A DNA stretch of 61,123 nt from Pedobacter changchengzhani. Lineage in GTDB: Bacteria > Bacteroidota > Bacteroidia > Sphingobacteriales > Sphingobacteriaceae. Positions 1 through 8,689 of this stretch are shown piece by piece. A model generated the notes under the pieces. That model searched no databases. It saw nothing but the letters and a program-made list of their open reading frames with translations, and had not been told where the DNA came from. The translations under genes and the position numbers were made by a program. The DNA is taken from assembly GCF_004354365.1 (NCBI RefSeq), contig NZ_SJCY01000015.1:1-61123 (forward strand), read 5' to 3'. Position 1 is the stretch's first letter. Every line of letters starts with the position of its first letter.

Positions 1-10
1 GTTGATCATA

Positions 11-111
11 ACTGTGTATATGGTTTAAATGTATAAAAGTTATTGCCGAAAAATTTTTGTTTGGCCTTGAGGGCCCAAAATTTTTCAGAATAACTTTTCG
101 ACTTACACAGT
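11..111. repeat. Long imperfect hairpin, possible mobile-element relic
   Basis: The segment folds on itself along its whole length. ACTGTGTA (11-18) pairs with TACACAGT (104-111), AAAAGTTATT (35-44) with AATAACTTTT (89-98), GAAAAATTTT (48-57) with AAAATTTTTC (77-86), and GGCC (63-66) with GGCC (72-75), leaving a small loop and unequal bulges. It lies just past the end of the leftward DUF6922 gene and could act as its terminator. The ACTGTGTA/TACACAGT ends also look like short terminal inverted repeats, so a non-autonomous element or IS remnant is an alternative. No coding sequence is seen in it. Confidence 0.55.
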
Positions 112-156
112 TAGTAGGATACTACCTAAATTGCTGATCTTTCATCAGTTTTTGAA

Positions 157-657
157 TTAAATCCAGTGTCCCTGGTTTAACTGTTTCTTTGTGTAACATC
201 TGAGTTTTTCTTTGCTCAATTGAAAATATTTACAAACGGCATGCACGGCCATGTCAGAAAGATAGGTAATATCTTTTTTAAGGGCTTGAACCACACTTTC
301 CCTTCCATAAAATCGAATCATCTCCTCCCAATCTTTATCATTTCCTTTGTCAAGCACCCTTTCCATGATAGTTTTATAACTTCTATTCCAATCTAGCTTG
401 TCGAAATCTAAGTCCCAAAACAATACTTTTGGCAAGTCTGGTTTTTTAACCTTTTGGATGAGGGGCTGGCGTTCAATCTTAATCTCATCATTTTCAAATG
501 GGATTTTCTTTTTGGACAGATAGTTATTCAATGTATGGTAGTTATAGGCTGGGTAGCTGTCACAAAATCCTTTTAGGCTAGTAAACACGTCAATATCCGT
601 ACTTGCAAATCTCTTCCATTGGACAACAATTACTCTCTTATTGATCTCCTTTAACAT
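157..657 (-). CDS. DUF6922 domain protein
   Basis: A 166-residue protein. The C-terminal half (about residues 72-158) carries the pattern I associate with DUF6922: LPKVLFWDLDFDKLDW, then IMERVLDKGNDKDWEE and a YGRE segment. This Bacteroidota family often sits beside AbiEii-type nucleotidyltransferases and other defence genes; its molecular function is unknown to me. The first 70 residues are basic and unlike the family core. The gene lies 89 bp downstream of the restriction-modification gene on the same strand and may share its transcript. There is no signal peptide or membrane segment, so it should be cytoplasmic. An antitoxin or DNA-binding role is only a guess from context. Confidence 0.7.
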   Translation of the reverse strand: MLKEINKRVIVVQWKRFASTDIDVFTSLKGFCDSYPAYNYHTLNNYLSKKKIPFENDEIKIERQPLIQKVKKPDLPKVLFWDLDFDKLDWNRSYKTIMERVLDKGNDKDWEEMIRFYGRESVVQALKKDITYLSDMAVHAVCKYFQLSKEKLRCYTKKQLNQGHWI

Positions 658-746
658 GATACAAATCTAACTAAAACAGAAATGAATGACTAATATTTTT
701 AAATATTTGTCAATTGAGGATTATTAGTAAATAATTTTGATTGTTT

Positions 747-3700
747 TTATCCATTCCCTTCCACAATTTTTATTTCTTCGTCGGTGAGGTCGTAAAGTTG
801 GTAAACGAGTTGGTCGATTTGGGATTCTAAGTCGGTTGTGTCTTCCTTAGAATCTTTCTTTTTAAGAGAAAGAGTGTTATTTACAAGTTTTTCAATTTCT
901 GTTCTCTGTTTTTTTGTTCCAGTTGCAATAGGTATTTGACTAAAATATTTCCAAATTAATTGATAACCGTTTTGAATAGCTGTACAATATTTTGAGATAA
1001 GCCACCATCCCAACTTTGAGTTTAGAATACCTAAAAGTATTTTATCATCAGAAGGAATAAACCACATAGAATTATTGCAGAACATTCCACTCTCATCATA
1101 AATAAAGCAAGGCTTAACCTGTAATACTTGATACATTATTTTCGGCTGCTCAAACTTATCATAGTAATCACAAGCTCTAAGCTCCCACCAATAATCCCCC
1201 ATATCTGATCTAACTTCCGCTTTCGTTTTATATTTTATTAAATGATTTGCGATAGCGCTATACTCGTTTTTAAACCAAGTCCAAGCATCTGAAAAATCCA
1301 TACTGCCATATCTTGGCATTGGCTCTCTTAAAAAATTGGGATTATCTTGACTTAAATTCTTTTTTATAGTCAAACCTTTTGGAATAAGTATTAACCAGTT
1401 CGATACGGTATTCCCATTATAAGGTTTTATATTTCTGCCCAATAAAAAAGGTTTTAATAATTCTTTTGACTTATAGTCTTTTGCAATTAGCTCATCTTTA
1501 GTTTTTTTATCGACGACAAACGCTTCGGTTAATCCAGTTTTAATTCCATATTTGCCCATCCTACCAAGATAATCCTCTAGTTTATCTCCCTTCAAATTTA
1601 GTTTTGATAGAAGTAATTGATCTGTGGTGTTTGAAATAATCCAAGTCTCATCGGTTAAAGAATCGTGCGCAATAGATGTTTCTAACTTAGAAACATAATG
1701 AGGAAAGTCACTTATAAAACTAGAAGAATTAATTTTAACAGTTTTAAAGTTTCCACTTGATTGTTCTTTAGTAGCAGTAAGTATGCAAGGATAAGTGGTT
1801 GCTTCATCAAAAACCTGAAAATCTCCAAAATCAATTATTTCAAGTAAGTTTTGCTTTAATAGGAAATGTCTAGCGGGTTTTCCATAGCCCGTTTGCATAA
1901 ATTTATTAGGCATTATGTAGGTGAAAATTCCTTGCTTTTTCAAAATATCGAAGCCTTTTTCGATAAAGAAAACGTATAGATCCGTTGTGCCATAGAATAG
2001 ACTAAAATAATTTTTAAAATATGGCTTAAATTCTTTTATTTCCTCATGTCGGATATAAGGCGGATTTCCTATCACCACATCAAAGCCCACAAATTCACCT
2101 TCATCATTTAAAACCTCAGGAAATTCAAATCGCCATTCAAAAGCATTTTCGAAAATTTTATTGCTTTTTATTTCATCAATTTCGGTTTCTAATATTTTGG
2201 TTTCATTACTCAGCGCTTCAATTTTTTTATTCCAATCGGCTTTTTCCTTTTTGCCCATTTCAAAAAGTTGGGTTTGCTGGGTCATTTGAAAAAGTTCGCC
2301 CGATAGCTTTCGTAGTTTCTTAGCTTTTGGATCGTTCAACGAAATTTCACTTCTAAAATCAGATTTTATGTCGGCAATTAACCGTTCCATTTCACGCTTT
2401 TGTTCTTTACTTTCCGCATTGCGATAAGTATCAACCGCTATTCGGTAGCTATCAATAGTCCACTTGCTTTTTTTAAGTGCTTGCTTCAAATCGGCATCAA
2501 TGGCAAAACGGCTTATTAAAGAGTTTCCGCATTTTATATTAATATCGATATTAGGGAGTGTTTCTAATTCAGTTGTGTTTTTGTAATAGGCATTTTTTAA
2601 TAACTCTATCCACAAACGTAAACGACAAATTTTTACAGAGTTTGGGTTTATATCAACCCCAAAAAGGCAGTTTTCGATTAGAGTTTGCTTTTCGTGAAAA
2701 AGCGTTTCTTGTATTCGTTGACTTTCTCCCCCTTTTGTTCCCCCAGAGGGAGAAATCCCTGGCGTATATTCAAAAAGTTTTCCTTCCTCATCTGTAACAA
2801 TTAATTCGTCATTTACAACTTCAACGTGGTATTCTTTAAGTCGTTTTCCATCTCTATCTTGCAGTATTTTAAGGTCGTTTTTTACCGCTATAATCTCATT
2901 CAATGCCGAAACTAAAAAGTGTCCCGACCCGACCGCAGGATCGCAAATTTTAATACTATTTACAATGTCATTGGCTTCTTTTCTATCTTCAATTTTATCG
3001 TATAATTCATCTAGGTTAACGCAATCCCAGTTTTTGGTTTCGTTAAATTTTTGAACCACAGCTTTGCGTATCGTTTCACGGCACATATACATGGTAATGA
3101 AGCCGGGCGTAAAGAAAGAGCCGTCTTTATAGCCATTTATTTTTTCGAAAATTAAGCCAAGAACAGAAGCATTAATTAGTGATTTATTGTCTTCTTGAAT
3201 ATCTTCTGAACCCTCGCTTGTAAAATCGTAAGCATTTAAAAATTCGAATAAATAGGCTATTGTAGTTAAATTTCCAGTTCTTTTTTTGCCTTGCTCATTT
3301 TTAAGCACAGTAGAAGAAATAACCGGAATCGTTTTGTCGTCTTTTAAATTGCTGATAAATAAAGTAAGCTGTTCAATCTCGGTAGGTTCGAATAATGAAC
3401 TATTTAAATAGGGTACTTTTTCGAAAGCCTTTTTTACATCTTCGTTTCTGTCATCGTATCTGCGAGCCAATACTTGAAAAAACAAGCTATTCAAATCATC
3501 GAAGTTTTTTATTTTGGCAAAATTTAGAAACGAATAAGATTTATCGCCTTTGTGGTAGGTAATCAGCTGGGCTTCTAATAATTTCAGAAACAAAATTCTA
3601 TTAATCCACGTGATAGAAAGTTCTAAGCCAACATTAAATAAACGTTCTTGTGTGTTGCTGCCAAATTGATTGGGTTTATCTAATCGGCTAAGTTTATCAA

Positions 3701-4586
3701 GGCTATCAAGCTGTATAATCGCATCTTCGAGAATGCTTCCCGAATTTCGTTCGTTTTCTTTGGCGCGTTGAATTAGTTTTTTGCCACCTTCTTTGGTTTC
3801 AGTTAAGCCAATTATATGTAATAATTCGCTGTAGAAACGCTTATCAAGACTATTGCTATCATTAGTGAAAGGAAGTTTTAAAAGATGCTCGGGCGATAAA
3901 AGTTTGAATAAAGCAATCAGTATATTATCATCGCCTCTATCCGTATTGCGTAATGGTTTTTGGTAATCTTGAATATTGAAGTAAGTAAACTCGATCTCGT
4001 TGGTTAAATTCGAAATAAAAGGCTCGGCAATTTGTTTGTAAAAGAAATCTGTTTTTGTGTCTGCCAATCGTCCACCTTCGAAATCGTTAAATTGATTGAC
4101 TAAGGTTTTATTTTGCGCAAAAAGTCGATCGAATAGGGAAGCATCAAAAATAAACCACTCATTTATATTAGTTGCAATAAGGTGTTTTACTTCGAGGTTT
4201 TTATGCGTTATTCTTTCTCTCAAATAATAAAGTACCAATTCGTGAAATGCTTTCGCATTTATTTTATTGGTCGAAATCATTTCCGTTTTATTGGTTGGCT
4301 TTTTAGCTTCGATAATTACGCCAACGGTATTACTTGCCTTTTCTCCGTTATGAATAACAAGGTCGTTTCTTCCTTTTGTATTTATAAAATGATTTGGTTC
4401 GTAATATGTTTTTTTTAAAAAATCTATTACAAGGTTTTTATGAAATTCTTCCGATTCAGTATCGTTTGTTCTATCAAGTAATTGAATAAGATTTGTTTTA
4501 AAGTTTTCAATTTCATTCCTATTCGGTTTTACTTTTAAAAATGCTTTATTTAACGCTATTCTTGGTTTAACTTGTTTTAGTTGCAT
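747..4586 (-). CDS. Type IIG restriction-modification enzyme (Eco57I-like)
   Basis: A 1279-residue single-chain enzyme expected to methylate adenine at N6 and cleave unmodified DNA. The N-terminus has a PD-(D/E)XK-type nuclease signature: D75 in GRNDLVI, then E93 and K95 in IIEAKKP. The methyltransferase core has motif I DPAVGSGHF at 549-557 and the catalytic NPPY at 841-844. A helical region precedes NPPY. The last ~300 residues resemble a TaqI-like target-recognition domain, with tryptophan-rich stretches such as DYWWELR. SQRIQETLFHEKQT and FGVDINPNSVKICRLRLWIEL are typical of the Bacteroidota branch. Residues 608-622 look like an extra in-frame insertion (separate entry). No separate methylase or specificity gene is adjacent, as expected for type IIG. 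The target site cannot be read from sequence. Confidence 0.9.
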   Translation of the reverse strand: MQLKQVKPRIALNKAFLKVKPNRNEIENFKTNLIQLLDRTNDTESEEFHKNLVIDFLKKTYYEPNHFINTKGRNDLVIHNGEKASNTVGVIIEAKKPTNKTEMISTNKINAKAFHELVLYYLRERITHKNLEVKHLIATNINEWFIFDASLFDRLFAQNKTLVNQFNDFEGGRLADTKTDFFYKQIAEPFISNLTNEIEFTYFNIQDYQKPLRNTDRGDDNILIALFKLLSPEHLLKLPFTNDSNSLDKRFYSELLHIIGLTETKEGGKKLIQRAKENERNSGSILEDAIIQLDSLDKLSRLDKPNQFGSNTQERLFNVGLELSITWINRILFLKLLEAQLITYHKGDKSYSFLNFAKIKNFDDLNSLFFQVLARRYDDRNEDVKKAFEKVPYLNSSLFEPTEIEQLTLFISNLKDDKTIPVISSTVLKNEQGKKRTGNLTTIAYLFEFLNAYDFTSEGSEDIQEDNKSLINASVLGLIFEKINGYKDGSFFTPGFITMYMCRETIRKAVVQKFNETKNWDCVNLDELYDKIEDRKEANDIVNSIKICDPAVGSGHFLVSALNEIIAVKNDLKILQDRDGKRLKEYHVEVVNDELIVTDEEGKLFEYTPGISPSGGTKGGESQRIQETLFHEKQTLIENCLFGVDINPNSVKICRLRLWIELLKNAYYKNTTELETLPNIDINIKCGNSLISRFAIDADLKQALKKSKWTIDSYRIAVDTYRNAESKEQKREMERLIADIKSDFRSEISLNDPKAKKLRKLSGELFQMTQQTQLFEMGKKEKADWNKKIEALSNETKILETEIDEIKSNKIFENAFEWRFEFPEVLNDEGEFVGFDVVIGNPPYIRHEEIKEFKPYFKNYFSLFYGTTDLYVFFIEKGFDILKKQGIFTYIMPNKFMQTGYGKPARHFLLKQNLLEIIDFGDFQVFDEATTYPCILTATKEQSSGNFKTVKINSSSFISDFPHYVSKLETSIAHDSLTDETWIISNTTDQLLLSKLNLKGDKLEDYLGRMGKYGIKTGLTEAFVVDKKTKDELIAKDYKSKELLKPFLLGRNIKPYNGNTVSNWLILIPKGLTIKKNLSQDNPNFLREPMPRYGSMDFSDAWTWFKNEYSAIANHLIKYKTKAEVRSDMGDYWWELRACDYYDKFEQPKIMYQVLQVKPCFIYDESGMFCNNSMWFIPSDDKILLGILNSKLGWWLISKYCTAIQNGYQLIWKYFSQIPIATGTKKQRTEIEKLVNNTLSLKKKDSKEDTTDLESQIDQLVYQLYDLTDEEIKIVEGNG
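2721..2765 (-). repeat. GC-rich palindromic repeat inside the type IIG gene
   Basis: This stretch encodes TPGISPSGGTKGGES (residues 608-622), a Gly/Ser/Pro-rich segment between blocks that look typical of the family (GKLFEY and SQRIQETLF). At DNA level it holds an inverted repeat, TTTCTCCC at 2723-2730 with GGGAGAAA at 2748-2755, around a G-run. On the coding strand it contains TGGGGGAACAAAAGG, nearly identical to TGGGGGAAACAAAAGG inside thyA. It is 45 bp, a multiple of three, so the frame is kept. It appears to be one copy of the repeat family that is otherwise intergenic in this window. Confidence 0.6.
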
Positions 4587-4999
4587 TTAACGCCAATTTA
4601 TTTGAGATTGCTAAAAATAGCTTTTTCAATTAATATTTAAGAAACTTAAAAAACATTAAATTTTAGCGTAGGGTGAAAAATTTACCAGGAATGCTTTAGT
4701 GCAAATGCTTTGGCTTTGTTAAAAGATAAAGCAATTCCATTTTTTGAGGTGGTAAATTTAATTAAAGGTTAGAAACCATGTGAACCTCAGTCTAAAAAGA
4801 GGGGAGAAGGCATTTTGCACATAAAAAAGATCTTGTAGTTATTCTTTACAAACGGTACCGTTGGATAAATTGGTAAAACCGAATATTGCTGTGCCTGCTT
4901 CGCCATTTATAAAATAACTAACGCTCATTTTGTAATTAACGGTAATTATGGGCAGGTGGCATTGGGTTTAAGTTTACACAAGTATGGGTTAGTAGATAA
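4587..4999. other. Gene-poor gap with decayed coding traces
   Basis: No intact gene is visible between the restriction enzyme start and the Fic remnant. A plus-strand stretch at about 4677-4771 reads as roughly 30 codons ending in FFEVVNLIKG and a stop. A minus-strand stretch at about 4840-4950 reads as a C-terminus ending in NLSNGTVCKE. Both look like ends of deleted genes, as expected in an unstable accessory region. I could not assign either to a family. The promoter of the restriction gene should lie near 4590-4700. Confidence 0.4.
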
Positions 5000-5677
5000 T
5001 TACATTGAAAGAATACGATATAGTTCGAGGTTTAAATAATAAAACCCTTTACTTACTTCACGTTTCTCCAATACTCCCAATTGTGTTAATAGCTCTAAAT
5101 ATTTTCTTGATGTATTTTCAGCATATGTACGGCTATCTACCAAGTGCTTTACCCTGGTAAAAGGTTGGGTGAAGATGGCATTAACCAATTGATCGGGTCG
5201 CTGTATATCTGTATCGGCTTGTATCGCAGCTAGAATGGCTTCCTTAGCAGAGATAATATCGTTAATCTTATCGTAAGTGAGATTTGAGGTAACCTCTACT
5301 GCTTTAAGAATATACATTATCCACGTTTTCCAACTTCCTCTTTGGGTAATTCCAGAAAGACCAGCATAATAATCCTCTTTGTTATCCATAATGAATTTAC
5401 TAAGAAAAAGTATTGGATAATCGATCAAACCTTTTTGAGTTAGGTAATTTATATTGAGAATGCGACCAGTTCGTCCATTCCCGTCACGAAAGGGGTGTAT
5501 CGCTTCAAACTGGTAATGGCCAATAGCCATCTTCAATAATGGATCAATTGGGTATTTTTTATCATCGTTTAAAAAATCAATTAGGTTGCTCATCTTTGTT
5601 TGAAGAACTTCTTTTCCACGTGGTGGTGTATAAAAAGTCTTTCCAGCATTGGACCCTGTACCCCCTTCCTTAATCAC
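5000..5677 (-). pseudogene. N-terminally truncated Fic family protein
   Basis: Fic enzymes transfer AMP or a related group from a nucleotide to target proteins. The catalytic loop HPFRDGNGRTGR is complete, preceded by HYQFEAI, and a winged-helix-like C-terminus follows. Family members of this type are about 350-380 residues. This frame gives 225 from a GTG at 5677, and reading further upstream adds only about 40 plausible codons (including FSDGIRTPIAQT) before a stop. The missing N-terminal part normally carries the inhibitory helix with its (S/T)xxxE(G/N) motif. An active toxin without that brake would be harmful, so decay is more likely than function. A true short protein remains possible. 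Confidence 0.6.
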
Positions 5678-6040
5678 CGTCTGCGCTATTGGTGTACGTA
5701 TCCCATCAGAAAACTGGCTTACTATCCTATATATCTTTATAAAATAATTATTGATATTTATAATGTGAATAGATGTTTTTTACCTTAAATGTTTTGTGAA
5801 AAATTGATTGACCTTAAAAATCGTTAGTTTTAATGTAAAATTCCATCTATAACATTAAATAGGTAAGGTATTTAAATATTAGCGTTAAAAAAAGTAGTTT
5901 TTAATGTCGGATTATGACGTAGTTGAAGTAATCTGCTAATTCGCAAAAAAGGTTAAATATTTAATTGACGTCTTGTAGAAGCTTGATTTAAAAAGACTTG
6001 TTATTTTCTCAGAATTGCAGTTGAAATATCTTTTTAGTCA
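5678..6040. other. Gap upstream of the Fic remnant
   Basis: AT-rich DNA between the Fic remnant and the tRNA-Lys terminator. The first ~110 bp (to about 5788) still reads in frame with the Fic remnant and is probably the rest of its decayed N-terminus. Nothing else recognisable was found. I saw no integrase gene and no copy of the tRNA 3' end here. Confidence 0.4.
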
Positions 6041-6070
6041 AAAAAAGCCCCACATTTCTGTGAGGCTTTT
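6041..6070 (-). terminator. Intrinsic terminator after tRNA-Lys
   Basis: On the minus strand, AAAAGCCTCACA and TGTGGGGCTTTTTT form a stem closed by a short GAAA-type loop and followed by a T-run. It begins a few bases past the tRNA 3' end and fits a factor-independent terminator for that gene. Confidence 0.75.
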
Positions 6071-6072
6071 CG

Positions 6073-6145
6073 TGATCCCGCTGGGATTCGAACCCAGGAC
6101 CACTACATTAAAAGTGTAATGCTCTACCAGCTGAGCTACGGAATC
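6073..6145 (-). tRNA. tRNA-Lys (anticodon TTT)
   Basis: A 73-base cloverleaf. Acceptor arms GATTCCG and CGGGATC pair with one G-U; the discriminator is A. The D-arm region reads AGCTCAGCTGGTAGAGC. The anticodon stem TACA/TGTA encloses the loop CTTTTAA, giving anticodon TTT for Lys AAA/AAG. The T-arm contains GGTTCGAATCC. CCA is not encoded. The accessory island (restriction enzyme, Fic remnant, DUF6922) lies on its 3' side, the usual side for integration at a tRNA gene. Confidence 0.97.
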
Positions 6146-6550
6146 ATTCCTGTTTAAGGAGGTGCAAATATAGGATTATGAAGTATTTCTTCCAAATAAA
6201 AATTTATAAAATTATGTACTCAATTGATTTATAGTATGATTAATTATATTCACCCCACCTTGTAGTCCATTTATCCATCGAGTGCGCATTTAAATAAATA
6301 GATAAATTGGATTTTTTCGCTGAAGAAGTGGCAAACTGGATTTTTCTTTTTATAGAAATTATAAACTTTGGGTATTGATTAAGCCACGGCAAATACTCAA
6401 ATCGCTAAATAAAACGACACAGATATTAGGTGTCATCGCACACAATTAAACAAACGCTTAAAAAAAGTTAGTCACAATTGCGAAAAATTAAACGGTTTTT
6501 TTATATGTTAGTAGAATTATTTTTAAACCGAACCAAATACACTAAATTCT
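6146..6550. other. Upstream region of the MFS transporter
   Basis: No gene was found. The promoter of the leftward tRNA must lie at about 6150-6200. The promoter of the rightward MFS gene should lie at about 6430-6530, an AT-rich stretch in which no clean -33/-7 pair could be fixed by eye. Confidence 0.4.
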
Positions 6551-7828
6551 ATGCAGACCACCCAAACAACGAGTGTTAAGCCACTTGTTATTATTTGTGC
6601 CTTGTTTTTTATTTTCGGCTTTGTTACTTGGGCCAATGGTACACTCATTCCATTCTTTAAACTATCATTTGGTTTATCAGATATTCAAGCTTTTTTAGTT
6701 ACTTTTTCATCCTATATGGCTTACTTCTTTTTAGCCTTACCATCATCGTGGATTTTGAAAAAAACCGGCTTCAAAAACGGAATTATACTAGGCTTAATTA
6801 TTTTAGGTATTGGGTCTTTAATTTTTATCCCGGCGGCAAAAACTAAAACATTCGAGTTGTTTTTGACTGGTATTTTTGTTCAAGGCGCAGCATTGGCACT
6901 TTTGCAAACAGCTGTTAACCCTTATTTAACCATTATTGGCCCAATAGAGAGTGCAGCCAAACGAATTAGTATTGCTGGTATTTGTAATAAGTTTGCCGGT
7001 ATGACTGTTCCTTTTATAATGGGTACGTTATTTTTAGCAAATGCATCAGCTGTAGAAGCCAAAATAAAAGGTGCTGCCTCAAAAATTGAGCATGATGCGT
7101 TGTTAAATGACGTACTTGCAAGGGTAAACACACCCTATATTGTACTTGCCGTAATATTTTGTCTCTTTGCCATTGTAGTTAAATACACCCATTTACCAGA
7201 GGTTAATGCCGAAGATGATATTGTTGATGATGACCATGGCGTGGCGGTAAAGCGTACGAGCATATTCCAGTTTCCTCACTTATTTTTAGGTGCATTTTGT
7301 ATTTTTGTTTATGTAGCAGCAGAAGTAATGGCTGGAGATATTATTGGTGTTTACGCAAAAGAACTTGGTATAAGCCCAGATATTAGTAAGTATTTTACAT
7401 CATTAACTTTAACCAGCATGCTTGTTGGTTACTTAATTGGTGTTTTTACCATTCCAAAATACTTGTCTGCGCAGTTAGCCCTAAGAATATGTGCTATCTT
7501 AGGTGTTTTATTTTCGATTGCCGCTTATTTAACTTCTGGTTATACCTCCGTTGTTTTTATCGCGTTATTAGGTTTGGCCAATTCGTTAATGTGGCCGGCA
7601 ATTTTCCCGCTAGGCATAAGCCATTTAGGTAAATTTACTAAAACTGGTTCAGCTATTATGATTATGGGTATTGCAGGAGGCGCAATCTGGCCACTGTTAT
7701 ATGCTTTTATTAAGGATCATTTACACTTAGATTTTCAACTTTCGTATTTTATAACCGTGCTACCTTGTTATCTATACATTATGTTTTTCGCCATTAAAGG
7801 CCATAAAGTAGGTTTGCATTTGAAATAA
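6551..7828 (+). CDS. Sugar MFS transporter (FucP/GluP/NagP type)
   Basis: A 425-residue inner-membrane protein with about 12 hydrophobic segments. It matches the FucP-like sugar:proton symporters (L-fucose, glucose/galactose, N-acetylglucosamine). The family signs are the first helix with FGFVTWANGTLIPFFK and the segment GAALALLQTAVNPYLT followed by a conserved Asn-rich helix. Length is normal. The exact sugar cannot be told, because the clustered hexose genes that usually settle it are missing here. It ends 15 bp before a strong terminator and appears to be a single-gene unit. Confidence 0.88.
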   Translation: MQTTQTTSVKPLVIICALFFIFGFVTWANGTLIPFFKLSFGLSDIQAFLVTFSSYMAYFFLALPSSWILKKTGFKNGIILGLIILGIGSLIFIPAAKTKTFELFLTGIFVQGAALALLQTAVNPYLTIIGPIESAAKRISIAGICNKFAGMTVPFIMGTLFLANASAVEAKIKGAASKIEHDALLNDVLARVNTPYIVLAVIFCLFAIVVKYTHLPEVNAEDDIVDDDHGVAVKRTSIFQFPHLFLGAFCIFVYVAAEVMAGDIIGVYAKELGISPDISKYFTSLTLTSMLVGYLIGVFTIPKYLSAQLALRICAILGVLFSIAAYLTSGYTSVVFIALLGLANSLMWPAIFPLGISHLGKFTKTGSAIMIMGIAGGAIWPLLYAFIKDHLHLDFQLSYFITVLPCYLYIMFFAIKGHKVGLHLK

Positions 7829-7843
7829 TTGCGCTAATCAAAA

Positions 7844-7878
7844 AAGCCCAATCTTGAAAGGATTGGGCTTTTTTTTTC
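7844..7878 (+). terminator. Intrinsic terminator after the MFS gene
   Basis: The inverted repeat AAGCCCAATC / GATTGGGCTT with a seven-base loop is followed by a long T-run. It ends just before the first ATG of the next frame (7886), which argues that the downstream HAD gene begins at its internal ATG at 7919. Confidence 0.9.
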
Positions 7879-7918
7879 TTAAAAAATGGGTAATGTTTTA
7901 AAATTGCTAAATTTGAGC

Positions 7919-8413
7919 ATGAATAAAGCTATTTTTCTTGATCGTGATGGTGTTTTAAACCACGAAATATATGATTACATCTGTAAGGTAGAAGATTTTA
8001 AAATATTAGATTATCAAATTCCGGTATTGAAAAAGCTTTTTGATGAGGGTTATTTGTTGGTGGTAATTACAAATCAAGGTGGAATTGCATTAAAACGGTA
8101 TTCGGAAGATGAATTAGCCATTATGCACGAAATGTTGAGGATGGCTTTTAAGAAGAAGGGAGCGGAGATTGCTGCTTTTTATTATTGTCCGCACCACCCA
8201 AGCGTTGGTGGGGAATGTAAATGCCGTAAACCAGCACCGGGTATGATTTTGGATGCTTTGGATATGTTTGATATCGATCCGGCACTATCTGTTATGATTG
8301 GCGATAAACCACGCGATGTGGAAGCGGCCAACGCAGCAGGCGTAAAGGGAATTTTGATTGCGCCCGACGAGCAGATCAGTTACGAAAAAATTAAGGCGGT
8401 TTTGGCAAATTAG
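7919..8413 (+). CDS. HAD-IIIA phosphatase, GmhB-like
   Basis: A small cytoplasmic phosphatase of the histidinol-phosphate / D-glycero-D-manno-heptose-1,7-bisphosphate family. Motif I is FLDRDGVLN right after the start, motif II is VITNQGG, and motif III/IV is MIGDKPRDVEAA. The zinc loop CPHHPSVGGECKCRKPAPG is typical of GmhB. I chose ATG 7919 over ATG 7886: the extra 11 residues precede motif I and their start lies against the terminator T-run. The enzyme would remove the 7-phosphate in ADP-heptose synthesis for LPS core, but no other heptose genes are nearby, so the substrate is uncertain. Confidence 0.85.
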   Translation: MNKAIFLDRDGVLNHEIYDYICKVEDFKILDYQIPVLKKLFDEGYLLVVITNQGGIALKRYSEDELAIMHEMLRMAFKKKGAEIAAFYYCPHHPSVGGECKCRKPAPGMILDALDMFDIDPALSVMIGDKPRDVEAANAAGVKGILIAPDEQISYEKIKAVLAN

Positions 8414-8689
8414 CAGCACTTTTTTACCATCAACTTTGTTGACCATTAATTTGCCTTACCTAATGCAACAGCGCGGTGCGTTGGCAAATGCCACAGATTG
8501 GAGCATCTGTTGCGGTTATCAGTGATTGTTTAATTTTATAAATTTATTTTTTTTATTAGCTTGACCATTTGTGATTTAGTGATGTTACTTTCTTCACTTT
8601 TCGGAAAAATTGTAGTTACATTGATAATTGTATCATCTTTACTTTATAGTACAAAATATTATACGATATCCGCCACTTTTACCTTTATT

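Noticed and set aside
4677..4771. Small gene ending in FFEVVNLIKG
   Set aside because: No start codon or family match; it looks like the tail of a deleted gene.
1..6072. Second att site (copy of the tRNA-Lys 3' end)
   Set aside because: No repeat of the tRNA 3' end was found in this part of the window by eye.
7886..7918. Upstream ATG for the GmhB-like gene
   Set aside because: It touches the T-run of the preceding terminator, and the family motif FLDRDGVLN begins right after the ATG at 7919.
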